Positions 24,561 to 37,200 of a stretch of DNA of 64,000 nucleotides are shown piece after piece. How positions within the stretch are numbered: position 1 is the stretch's first letter; each line of letters begins with the position of its first letter. The notes below the pieces were generated by a model. The model worked only from the letters and a program-made list of their open reading frames with translations. It ran no database searches and was not told the DNA's origin. The DNA comes from Dromaius novaehollandiae (taxonomy: Eukaryota; Chordata; Aves; Casuariiformes; Dromaiidae). The stretch covers positions 19,711,501 through 19,775,500 of the forward strand of contig NC_088110.1 of the NCBI RefSeq assembly GCF_036370855.1, read 5' to 3'. The position numbers and the translations under genes were made by a program.

Positions 24561-27500
24561 AATCTTTTTGTTTGAGTAAAAGCAAGCTCTTAGCTTACAT
24601 AAAATAGAGAATCTAGACCTATTTTCTTAAGGTGCCACTGTATAAATATTAGAGTATAATAATTGGAATAATAGAATGTAATTTCCCTATTCTCTTTGGT
24701 AAGACTTATACTTTGAATTTAAAATTGCAGTTATACTTGAATGTTCCTGAAGTCATAAGATTACAGTTCTGGGTTAAGATTATAACAACGTGACAGAGTA
24801 CTCCTAAATGTAAAGAAAAAAAAAAAGGCATAGTTTTACATTCTTCTCGAGTGAGACCATGTTAGATTCTCTATCTGAAATAGTACTTCTGTAGATCACA
24901 TAGAAGCAGGGGCCTGTGTCCAAAGAGCAGGTGGTAGAGAAGGAGTAGCTGGAGCATGTTGTCTGTCGGTTGCCTCTTTTTGCTACATCAGTGCATTGGA
25001 CACATGCAGTTATTCCCAGCCAAGTCGTAGTTCATAGGGTAAGTTACTAGACAGCTGGGGTAATGCAGGTTTCTTTAATTGGGTTCGGGGCAGAAATGGA
25101 AAAACTGAATTCAGTTAGTTCTGAGGTCGTCTTCTCTCTGTTTATGCCTAAGCCAGTCTTTGTGAGTGGAGGAAAGTGGGTCTTTTCAAGCTTAAGCACT
25201 ACTACATTGTACCAAGTGAACTTCATCCCATCTTCATGGCCTTCCTGAACCCATCTTCTTTGCTCCCTTTCATTTCTGTTCCTTCCCTTTCCCCTCCAGC
25301 AGGCAGGGACCAGAGAAAGGGTGGTAACTATGGAAAAGACAGGATTTGCACACTTCCATTTTATATCATTGCTTTAGATTCTTTTCTTGCAACTAGGCCC
25401 TGCTGACAGTACCTATGATTGACATAACCAGTGATACTTACGTAATAAAATTAGACATTTATGGCAGGAGAGAGCAGAATGTGTGTATAAACACAGGATG
25501 ATCTACTTACTAGTGGAGATAAACCTATGGAAGATAATGGGACAGTAGAAAAAATAATCCCTTCAAAGGTTTTGAATGGCTGAATTTTTGTCTTTATTGT
25601 GTGGCATGTTTATTAGGATAGTCTGATTTAAGAAATGCCTTGTAGTCTAGTAAAAAGCTGACAAAAATGTCTCAGTTGTAGCTGAGGATCATACATGAAA
25701 GCAAAAAGAAAGGTATGCAGTGGTGGTATTATGGCAGGTTTGTCATTGACTTTGCTCTACCAATTGAGGCACAAGTTAGGGGGTTGTCAGAACAGACAAG
25801 AATTGCAGAGAATGTTTAATTCTCAGTCATTTTCTCTTGATCCAGATACCTGCAGTGAAGAAGGGAGGGAGTGATGATTGACTCAAGAAAATACTCTTGT
25901 ATTCTGAGAAGTGCAGCCTCATCCTTATATCTTGTGGATTGTTTTTCATGGTTAGAGAAAGGTTAAAGTGCTGCACCTCCATTAAAATGCATCTCTGAGT
26001 GAAATACATTCAACAGCATAAATAATTAAACACTATAAACAAATGACAAAACAGCCTAATAGCAGAGGATGTAGAACATTGGTATTGCATTAAAATAGAT
26101 CAGGTCTGAAATGACAGAATTATCCTTTATCAGGAAGGAGGGATATCAATATTGTAAAGGAAACTCTAACCAATTCAAATACCCCTAACTAAATACCCTT
26201 GCCAGTGATGTATGCTAGGATGATGTCTCAAATGTTTTTGGGACAGTAAGGAAAATGACATTCAGGACACCCCTAGGCAATTGAGACTGCTCTCAAAATT
26301 TGTCTCGAGCTCATACCGTTTAGAGCATACCTTGCCGGTAATTTACATTGATAAGGCTCTGTGTCTTGCGCAAGGTGCCTTGCAATTCTTCTTAAATCCA
26401 TGAGGTCAAATTCCCCAGGAATGGCTTTCCAAAAGATGTTCAGTTTTCGATCAACCCATTCACAGTTCACCACGTGAAAGTACATCACTATTCTCTGTAA
26501 AAGTGGTCCTGTGTTCTGTAGGAGAATTTTGCAGTCTCTAAGACTGATTCAGCTTCCATTAATGTTAAAAGCAGTTTTGCCTGTAATATTGATGGAGCAA
26601 TATGTTTGCCAAAGCTCCTAATCAATCCCTGCTGGATTAATGAAAAGACTCCTGATGATGTAGTGGACAGCACCATGCTTGGAACTTGGTAAAATTTCAG
26701 ATGCCTCCCCCCTCACACAAATCCCTATCTTGACAAGCTGACAATTTTAAACATGCTGCAGAAATCAAGAAGAGGTGACCAGGGGAGAAGAAACATGATA
26801 AAATGAGGTTGCAGTGAATTGTTTTGTTACATATAGTTCTGGGAGGAGTGATTATTAAACATTTTCAGTGAAGCAAGATATGCCTAATTTTTTTCTGGTC
26901 TTGAAGTTGACACAGGAAATTAAATCACACTGAAGCTGAGGAGTCAGTGCAGTGCCTTTTAGAGAGTAAACTGCTGAAGCAGAAAAGTGGGCTGACCTCT
27001 CTTCCCAGTCCTCCTTACCTTCCCACTGTACCACTATCATTGTTAACATTTTGAGTGCCACCATGTGGTGGAAGTATATGATGATTTCTTTTTTAAGTTT
27101 GAATGATTTAAATCAGCACATCAGCATTTGACAACTTGAAGCATTCCACCCCTGGTGAACTCGTGTTATTGATTAATCATGTAGTATTTGTATTTCTCTT
27201 CTCCAAAATATGCACTGCAGGTGGTGCATTTTCCTTTGTCTCTTGCTGTATGATGTCTCCCATCATCACAGAAAAGTCTCACATTCTCAGATGAAGAACT
27301 TAGGATGATTCTGGATTGATTTCCTGGTGCATTTCTGTTTTCTCATATGACCAGGGTGACATGAAGATAGATGTTACATTCTTTATATGTCAGCTTGGCT
27401 TACAACAATTGTGTGATGGGAGACATTACTATAGGAAACTTCAAATTTCAAATCTATTAGTATGAGTTAAAAGGAAGGAGGATCCTTATCTGCAAGACAT

Positions 27501-30500
27501 CACCACCTGGAGACACCAGTTAAGAGGAGCATTAGAAATGCCACTCATGCTGTGGTTAAGAAATAGAGATATGTCACACTTGTAAGTAACCTAATCATCA
27601 GAGCTTCTTAGGTAATTATCTTACTGCTAATTTAATGACAAAGAAGTTGACATTGTCCTTTATGTTCATAATGAAATCTCCTGACAAATTAAAACAATAT
27701 TGTCATACAAACATGTTTCCAATACCTACTATGATAGATGCAACATTAATCTATTTAACAGCTCTTCTTTATTTCTGAAATTAAATGATGGCTCACTAGC
27801 TGTGTGCAATAACAGTTTGATACATCTATGTAGCATTACAGAGCATTACTTAAAGAAAAATCACGATGTAGACTTTGCAGAGACATAGCAGTACAGGAAT
27901 GTCGCCACTTCAGAACACCAGCTGTTACTATTTCTGTATTTTTGTTCTTTTAGTTCTATACTATTGTTTTTTTCTTATGATCATAAGTAACAATACATGA
28001 TTCTTACATACATGATGCACCAAGATTCACAGGGATTTACTGGTTGAAAAACAGACAAAGTTTTAGGTATGCAATGCTTTCAGGTTTGAAATGGATAAAA
28101 ATCTTCGAAACTGAGTATGGACTGAAAAGGGTAGCTCCAAGTTTAGCTTGTATTATTTACCTAGATAATTTGAAAGAAAAATCAGTTGGTATTTGTGGAA
28201 CAGAAAGGAGGTGTTTGCAAGATGAAAGGTGATGATACAGTTAACCCCTGTGAGATAGAGACTTAATTACTGCTTGTAAGAGAAACATGGAAATTATAAT
28301 TTCCTATAAAACCAGTCTCCCTACTGGATCTACAACATTTAGTATCCAGTAATGATGAATTTTAAGTAAGTTCTCAAGCTCATCTGTTAAAGATACTTTT
28401 TTTAGGTCTCCCCTCAGAATCAAGACTTACCAGGCCAGAGACAAAGTGGTTGTTTTGTGAAAAATCATCTTCTTTATTCATTTTCTATAGGAGCACACAC
28501 TGCCAAACAAGCCCCCCCTCCCCCCCCCGATTTATACAAAAACATTTAGAAGTAAGTATGTCATAGTCCAAAACTAATACATATTCAATCCATCCATTTA
28601 TTTTGATGATTCTGTTAAAAGGATTGTTTATGGATTCATGTTGGGAAGTTTAGCATTTTTGCTCTTGCACAGTCTGGCTCAAATCAGTGCACACTGATCT
28701 GCCTGAAGTTTGCTTCTGATGAGTTTAGTGAAGCTGTGGGACTGTTTGAGGTCTAGGAGCACTACTTGGGTAGTATGCATCAACCACAGGCGAATAATTT
28801 CTTTTCATTATGTAATTTAGGCAGTTGGATGGCTTAAACAAAGATATGAAAACAATACTCACGTTGATAGATATCCTTTGGTCTAAATAGCTGCAGAATA
28901 CCTGAGCCATCAGCAAAAGCATACAAGAAAGGCACCAAAATATCACTGCTCCCATTTGCAGAGGTATTGGGAGATTTAATAAGTCACTTCAAGGTCATAG
29001 CAAACCCTAAAAGAACTAGGAACAGAAAGGTTCCTGGTCCTCTTCCTTAAACAAAAGAACATCCCTTCTCCAGCTGTTTGGCATAAAAGAAAGGGGGAAT
29101 TCTGTTTCAGATGGTTTCTCCAGAAAGATGTCATTTATCCATGCTCACATGTAACCTTATAAACTCTACCAATACACAGATGAGGGCAAAGCTTGAGGGA
29201 GAGACCAGACTTTCCAGTTTTTACTATTACCCAAGTTAAAAGTGATGAGTTCCTTAGGGATTTACAGGCGTGACTCTTTCATATTTCATTGTTCAAAAGG
29301 AAAGAATACAAATATTTTCAAGGCAAATGTACATAAAAATGCTTTACAATGCTTCGGACTAATCTTAAAGGGAGATCCAAAAAGATCATATATGGCAGTG
29401 AATGAAGGGCATATCATTAATTACTCTCTTGTAAAGATGAATAGAATAGAGGTGGAAGAAACAACAAATTGAAACATTTTCATGCATTCCTATGTTCATT
29501 TGCCTGCACTCATTCTAATCTGAATGAAACTTTCTCTTTCCTTTCAGAAGGTGCACAGGGCAGTTAAAGACCCAAACTGACATGAGGGAGTGAGGGAGTC
29601 TGTAACAGAGGCAAGGATCAAACTTCCACGTCTCCAGGCCTTAACTGTTGTCACAAGTCTCTCATGAATACTGCATGATACTGTGAATAATGGATAAGTA
29701 CTGACCGTTCTTAAAGCACTTACATTCAGGTTTACCAGAGCTTTTTGTTTATCAACCATTGCCAAGTCAGGACTTCTCTGGAACAGCAAACCTGCTCTTT
29801 CCTCTTAGTCACTTTCCAGTTCCAACTCCTAAGGAGAAGAGACAGTCTCATCTTAGACATTGGGTGGTCTGTCTTTTGGCAGAGTGTTCATCCAAGACTT
29901 GTTTAGGAAAAGTTTAGATCTTCAGATTTGGAAAAACACCAACTGTTTTGACATCCTTTCAGATCTTAAAGTAGGGCCTACATTTTTATATATTAGAGAA
30001 TTTGAAAAAGACGTTTCTGTATAGCCTGCAGTGTATTTCAGCCTGTCTAGAATGGCTGCAGTTTCAAAGTAACTTCCAAAGGAATTGTAATTCTACCTTT
30101 GTCTTCTTACATGGATTAAACATTCCTGTTTCCTCTTAGATCAACTTAAATATACTTCGTTTTCACTCCTGCTGTTTTCTGGTTAGCTTCAAACCCATAA
30201 TTGTAAAATTGGGGGAAAAAAGCTTTAGTCTAGAACTCTGTTGTACTCTTACATTTTCCCAAAATGCTGGTCTGCACAACTTAGCCTTGCCCTTAGATGT
30301 CACATCAGCTTTGAATACGTTTGTGAATTCATTAAATGTTAAGTCTAATGGAGTCAGCTGCTTTAGTTTACTGGTTTAGGAAATGAAAGTTTCAGTTCAT
30401 TCCCATTATGTCCTCATGACAGCAGTGCACCTAATTGTTCCTAGAGACAGGCACATATGTTTAAATTATATGCCAAAGTATTACTGACCACACACTTTTC

Positions 30501-31260
30501 AAGAGTATCTACTCTTCTGAGATCATCACAATTGCTAAGCACAAGATGTAAAATTTCTTAATTACTTGTGACATACATAGTGTTTGCTTAGTCTAGAAAA
30601 GAAATCTGGCCTAAACGATCCACTTGAGAACCCTGATAAACTGCATCATTGCATGAGTTTTGCATGCTAAGAAAGTAAGTCAAAAGACAAGGACTATTCC
30701 TTTGTAAGGGCATAACTATTTGATTACATAATAAAATGAAGAGGGAGCACATACGGGATTCTAGTTCTGTAAAGAAGTAAAACATGTAAAAATCATGCAG
30801 AAAGGTACTTTGTATAGCTTCTCCCTTTTGGTATCATCTTGGCAACTATAATTAGGAAAAATATTAAGAGGTTAGGGAGACACTGCTTTTCCACCGTCTT
30901 AGAAGTGATAGAAAAATATTTCAGGGAAAGCTGTAGTCCAGAATACAAAATAAGTCGTGTCTTTTACAGAGTTACCATATTCATGTATTAAGGCTTTTGT
31001 ATATTACATTTGATTGTCAAATGATGCTTGGGAGGTATCTATTTTAACAAATATATTTTTTGCTTTCCAAAATAGCATAGATTGGAAGTCTCAAAGTTAC
31101 ATAAATCAGGCAATTTAGAATAAGAAAAAGCCCTAGCTGGTTTGCAGATGTTAAACATTTTAGCACTGCAGTTATTTGTCTTGTTTATGTGATCACAAAT
31201 GATGTATTTTTCAGGTTGCCAAAACTGGATTTTCTCCACTGATTTATGACAAACTACACT
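24561..31260. other. Intergenic interval between the PPP1R3-like gene and GCSH
   Basis: AT-rich, with many short frames and no recognised gene, RNA gene or transposon. It contains a polymorphic-looking C-run at about 28511-28527 and the two unassigned minus-strand frames near 26.3-26.7 kb. Confidence 0.5.
26273..26676 (-). other. Two abutting minus-strand open frames, unrecognised
   Basis: Frames of 62 codons (26676-26488) and 71 codons (26488-26273) lie end to end on the minus strand. Their residue mix looks protein-like for AT-rich DNA (for example EWVDRKLNIFWKAIP in the second). I do not recognise either one. Together they could be a fossil of a gene, retrocopy or transposable element, or chance. 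No flanking repeats or splice sites were identified. Confidence 0.2.
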
Positions 31261-31277
31261 GAAATATTTTATACGGG

Positions 31278-31283
31278 TTTATT
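31278..31283 (-). terminator. GCSH: Poly(A) signal of GCSH
   Basis: An AATAAA on the minus strand begins 13 nt after the GCSH stop codon. It would give a very short 3' UTR of about 30-40 nt. Other signals further downstream may also be used. Confidence 0.55.
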
Positions 31284-31296
31284 TCAGAATTCCAGC

Positions 31297-34200
31297 TCAG
31301 TCTTCAATGGATTTTATGTATTTTTCATAGGCATCTTCATTCATCAGTTCATCAAGTTCAGTGGGGTTTTCCACAGTCATCTTGATAAGCCAACCTGTAG
31401 TTAAGAAATTAGAAAGAAACACAGTTGCCAATATCCTACAAGAAAGAGACATTCATGTTACCTCCTGAGAAAAATACTCCCTGGTAGACATACAAGTTCT
31501 GTAATGCTGTGGTAGAATCAGCAGGACTTCAGTGTCTTGTGCCAGCAAAACAATGTTTAGATACTTGAAAAAAGTCTCTTATAAGAAATGGCCTGAGTCA
31601 GACCAGTTTTCTAAAGCAGTACTGTCTCTGTCAGTGGCATTAAAGAAATGCTATTTAGAGAGAGTAAAAAAACCTGACACCCCAGTATCTTGAGCTGTTA
31701 CAGGATCAAAAAATGGAAATGCAATGAAGGGAAATACATTTAAATTCAACCCCAATCTATCTCTGAAAAGAAAACATTGCAAAGAAGTTGGCAGCAAAGA
31801 CAAGACTACAATAATGCTTTCCTGCTATAAATTTTATTTGGCTTGAGCTATATTCTATACATTCCATTAAACCTGAAGAATTAAAGAATTAAAAATCACA
31901 TCTCTATCTTTGATAGCAAGCAACGCTGTCAGGATCCAGGTGGTATTCTTTACTGGAAGATAAAAATGACATCTTACCATCTTGATAACAAGATTTATTG
32001 ACGAGCCCTGGATTTTCTGCAAGGGCAGCATTGATTTCAGTCACTTCTCCAGTGAGAGGAGAATAGAGTTCGCTAGCAGCTTTCACACTTTCCAGGGCTC
32101 CAAACTCATCTGAAACACAGAATATGATTTAATGCTCCTAGGAGAAATATATGAAATTATTTAGTTTGTAGACAAATATTCTGATGTTGACCTAGCCAAT
32201 GAAAGAAGTGCCTTAATACTGAACAAGGAAACTTTCAAAGAGGCTGAAGTCATCAATATTATGACAATGATGAGAAGTACTGAATTTGAAGTTTATGCTC
32301 CTCAGTTATTCTAGGGAACTTGTATAACATTGGCTATTATAATAGTAGCTGGCTACTATTGAAGGGATGGATACGTCTTATATTTGGCTAGTCCTTTAGT
32401 TAAAGCCCTACAGCATGATATGAGGTAGGGTTAGAAGGAGCTGCACCCAGCTCTTGCTGCAACAGGTCTAAATATGCGTTCTATGTACCACTTAAACCTT
32501 TCTCTGTATAATTTCGCTACAGAACAGATGCAGCCATAGTTTAAGGACTCTCATATTTTTCCTTCAGAAACACTATCAAATGTTACATTTGCACTCATTG
32601 GAAAACACACATTTAGTGTTCAGGAGCACCACACTGGAACTACCTAGCTGTCCTTCCTTTTTTTTTATTTTACATGCAGTTATGGAAATGATGCCTGAAG
32701 CAACATTAGTCAGAGTAACTCTAAACCACAGAGAAACAAGACAGGATGGAGGAACGTGGAGCTGTCAGAAGACAGCTAGGCATGAGCACAGGGAATCAGA
32801 GAACACCTTCTGGGAAGGCCTGGAATTAGATTAAGGCCAGAACTGGTAGGAAAGCAAGAACTAAATGGAAATGAAATTCCTTCTGATAAAATAAAACTAC
32901 AAGTTGGTTAATTCAAGCCCTAAACAGAAAGAGCTTTTGTGTAACATTCATTATTCAAGCCAACGTATAGATTTGGTTGAAACAGTTCTATAAGGACCTA
33001 TTATACAAGAAGGATGTCAAAAGAAAGGCCTCATCTCACCTCAGCAAATTTACGTTCTTGTTCTGCAACATCTAAAGCTAATGACAAGCGCTCCATATAA
33101 ATACAAAATAGGCTTTTCCTTTCTACCTGCTAATGCTCACTCTTCGTTAACATGTAAAATTACGTAACTGCATGATTAAGAATGTAACAATTTCTAAGTT
33201 GCTAATGGGTAGAACAACCTATGATTACAGTTGATACCAGAAATTACTGAGTTTGTATGTTCACAGGAAAATTAGAGCTTGGTAGCAATTATATCTTACT
33301 GTTTCTTACATTGCAACTCATGAAATGCATAGTTGCAGAATCACAGGTAAGCCAGCCTACACACTAGCAAGGAGTTCAAATCAAAGCATGAAAATAAGTG
33401 TATTTTAAAAGCAAAGTGTAAATAGAATTATTACAAAAATGTATTTCAAGTATTTGGGTTTTAAGTAAGTGTCTTCACAGTTTAAAAGGTAGATTGTCTC
33501 TGCTATTACACATGACCTAAGATGCGTTTAGTTTTATCTGACAGTTAGAGTTGGAAAATAAAGCTACTGTCTATCTTAGAAATACCTGAATTAATTTTGC
33601 ATCTAGAAGATGTATAATAGTATTAATGAACATAAAGATTAATTCATAAAATTCAACTTTGCAAAGTGGGAGTGGAGTGGGAGTGGGATAAGTATAATAA
33701 TTATCTCATTAGAAACTATAGCTGAACTTACCATCTTTATTCAACTTGGTCCCAACTTCTGGAAGACTACAATAAACAACATCTCCTAATGCTTCCTTAA
33801 AAGAAAAACAAATGAATCAAAGCATACATTAAAGAAACTGTATGTAGGAGATATTTGATACAGTAACTCCAGAACCAATGGAGTATAGAAGTTTTCTCTC
33901 CCCCTTTCTTGCCTCCTGTCTCCCAATTTAGTTCTCATTCTTTTTAAGGATTACACATTCGTAATGGAAATCACTTTGGTTTTTTTTTTTTTTGGGGGGG
34001 GGGGGGGGAGGTAATGAAAATCATGCCCCAAATGCCAAATTATTATCTATTACAGTATTAATAATCCTAAGGCTGAGTGATAAGGATTATATAGAGATTT
34101 TTTTTAGGCAGGATGAGAAAATATCTGCTGATCTTCTTGAAGAACCCCCACCCACCACTATCTTAGATTAAGAAATATATGCCACATTGTACTTCTATTC

Positions 34201-37200
34201 ACGATTGTTCTTTAGCCAGAGGAGTTGCTCCATATTCAAGTTCAAGTGGAATTTGGCTGGAAAAGTACATGGCAACTTCTTCATATAACCATGTGTTCTG
34301 AAAACCTCTTGCATCACTTCAGTTTTTATGGGCTTTAAGTTCAACTGAACTATTAAGTTTCTCATCAAGTTCAGCTCTCCATAGGCTTGAGCAAAGTGAT
34401 TAAGAATTTATCAGAGAATACTGAAGCAGCATGGACTTTATAAACAATGTGATAGCTTTAAGTCCAAAATCTCAGTGTACAGCATATGCAATTAGAATAA
34501 TAATAATGAAAAAACCCAACAGTATCTATCCAAAGAGCAAGGACAAGAGCAGGTATATATAAGTAAATATTGCAGGCTTAGGTAGGAGGAAGAAAAAAGA
34601 AAGCTATCAATACCTGTGCAAAATTGCTGATTCCTACTGTTCCAATACCATTTTCAACTGATATCCACTCGTGCTTGTCTGTGAATTTGCGGGCTGAAAT
34701 GAAACAAACTTGGTATTTCAGAAGTACGTGACATGTTGCTTGCTTAGATACAATAACACATTTGCAGGTTTAAACCCTGCTGTTCTTTTACTGACGTTAG
34801 TTTTGTCTGTCTTTCCTGGAAAATATTTAAGACAACAGTACACATTACAGAAGCACTTTGTTCCATTCATGACATCTTCAGCAGCGCAACAGAAGCTCAC
34901 TAGGGATATTGCTGACAGCATTACTAGTTCCTGTGTAACCACAAAGACTTATACAGTACAGGAGCAAAAGGAGTAGTTCTAGTTCACAGAAGTATAAATC
35001 CAAAGTGCATATGTGTACTTTACTTACAGTTACACATCTCCATAGCTTAGTGGCTTTTCCAACCTGTTCAGTGATTACTTCTGCCAACCACTTTATTATT
35101 CTCAACAAGGACAGTGTTAATGACATACTGGAAAAACGTGACCATTCCAACATCTCACTCAAGGTACTGCATACTTAAATAGAGCCATCAGTTGCAGTGA
35201 AGACCTAGCTATTTTAAGTGGCTGATTGCCCTCCCTCCTGCTGACATTTTCTGTAAGGTCTATTTCTCACCTGTTTAATGTTGCCACAGATCTATGTATA
35301 ATTAAGCCCAATGAATATTGGGCGAATTAATAAGGCCACTCATACAGGTAACTGTTACTTAAGAGAATTTGTTCTCTGTTAATACTGTTCCTGTAAAACT
35401 ATTCAGAATAACTAATATGTTGTTCTTAAAATAAGCATATTTAAGACCCTGTTAAATCTTTTCACAACAGTCTCACAATTTTGCATATAATTTAGGTCTG
35501 TAAGATTCATGACAGCTTTTATTATTGAAAGCACCTCCTTCTATAAAGCCATATGGAAAAACTTCAAGAGAAGTAACTGAAACAGACATTTGTCTTCCCA
35601 GCATTTGACCTAGAACTTTTCTTGCTCTGAGAATTTCCAGCCTGCTTTGTTCTTTTTCTCACTTGTAGTGTTTCCACTAAGATTCCTTCTTTCCAGTTTT
35701 TTCTTTTTAATCTTCACTTTTAGCACTTGTCCAATCAGACAAGAGACGTTCCAGAACTTGGAGAAGATAACTTCTTAAACTGAACTTCTGTGTGATTAGT
35801 GCCACATCACCGCAGCTGGGCCTTTCTTTGGGCTCCAAAATTCTCCTCTTGGGCTTCTCCTCTGGGATGGACTCCTAATCCCCCCCTAGAGAAACTAAAC
35901 TTGACAAAGCCTTGCTTATTTTGTAAATTTGTGCATGAAGGAAAGCAGAAGTTCTTGCTATAGACTCGCTAAAATCTTTCCACTTTAAGTCAGTAATGTT
36001 TTGAGCTGTTTTAATTGTAGTGACCCTCTCATTAATGTCTGAGCACGTGTAAGAGAAGCAAGTCTTCTAAAATGGTTTGTCTTTTAAGACGGCCTAAGTT
36101 TTCTAGAACTACATAGCACGATATACACAATTGCCTATACTTGCAGAAATGTCTATTTTTTTCAGAGTATACTTAATATTTGCGTTTTATGCAATGTATT
36201 TTGCATGTTTATTTTCCACACAGTATCAATCAGAAAAAGCAGAGATTTCAGCTAGTATTATTTAAACCTACATAAACTTCTCAGGACATATTCTAATGAA
36301 CAGAAGAAACCAAGTATCTTGTAAATCATTTTAGGTCGAGACATTAAATCCATGGATAATAGGAATGTCACTGGAAATGAATAAAGAATCATGAGAACAC
36401 AGAATGACACAGCACTTCAAACCCAAACTGAACGTTAATGTTATGTATTCCACAAAGAAGACAGTCGGTACCTTTTTATGTAGAATAATAATACCATATA
36501 AGATGCATTAATAAAGCAAGATTAAAAAAAGAAAGAGAAGGACAGAAGATTTCAGGTTTAATTTAGAACAAAGCAGACTGTTAGAAGAGCACATAAAAAA
36601 AATTCTAACCGTGTAACATACACTGTAAATAAATCCAAGGCCAAATTAGAGAGAGTTAATAAGTAATCTCAAAATCTGAACTCTGAACTTATACAATCAG
36701 CACATTAAATAAATCAGATTACATGAATATGAGATGTCAAAGCATATCAAATCTCTTCTGTAAGTATTCTTTTTCAGAAGAGCAGCTGAATTTACTCTTA
36801 ACTTCATCAACTTCAACATGACTTTAACTAGTGCATTCTAAATTCAGATCTTCATTTAACATTGCCTGCCTCTATTAAATATTTCATAAAGATACACCTG
36901 AAGAGTGAAGAAAAACTCACACCTCCACAAACAAGCATTCGATGTTTCCTCTCTGCCTAAAACAAAGATATGATTTATGTTATTACCTTCAAGTTATATC
37001 TACAGAAAAATGATGGGCATATTAAACAATTACAGTAGTGAAAAAGTTTAGCTCTTGATTCATCTGATTTGCAAATAATGACCAAAAAAAATATTATTTC
37101 TTTCACTTGCAAAGGCAGCAGGAGGCTAGGTTAAAAGGCTGTCTGGAAGAAAATTAATGACTTCTTAGTAGTAGACATTGCTTTTATGGTATATTCTCCT

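Noticed and set aside
32580-32834. Plus-strand frame of 84 codons in GCSH intron 4's upstream neighbourhood
   Set aside because: Intronic to GCSH, no recognised domain, length within chance expectation.
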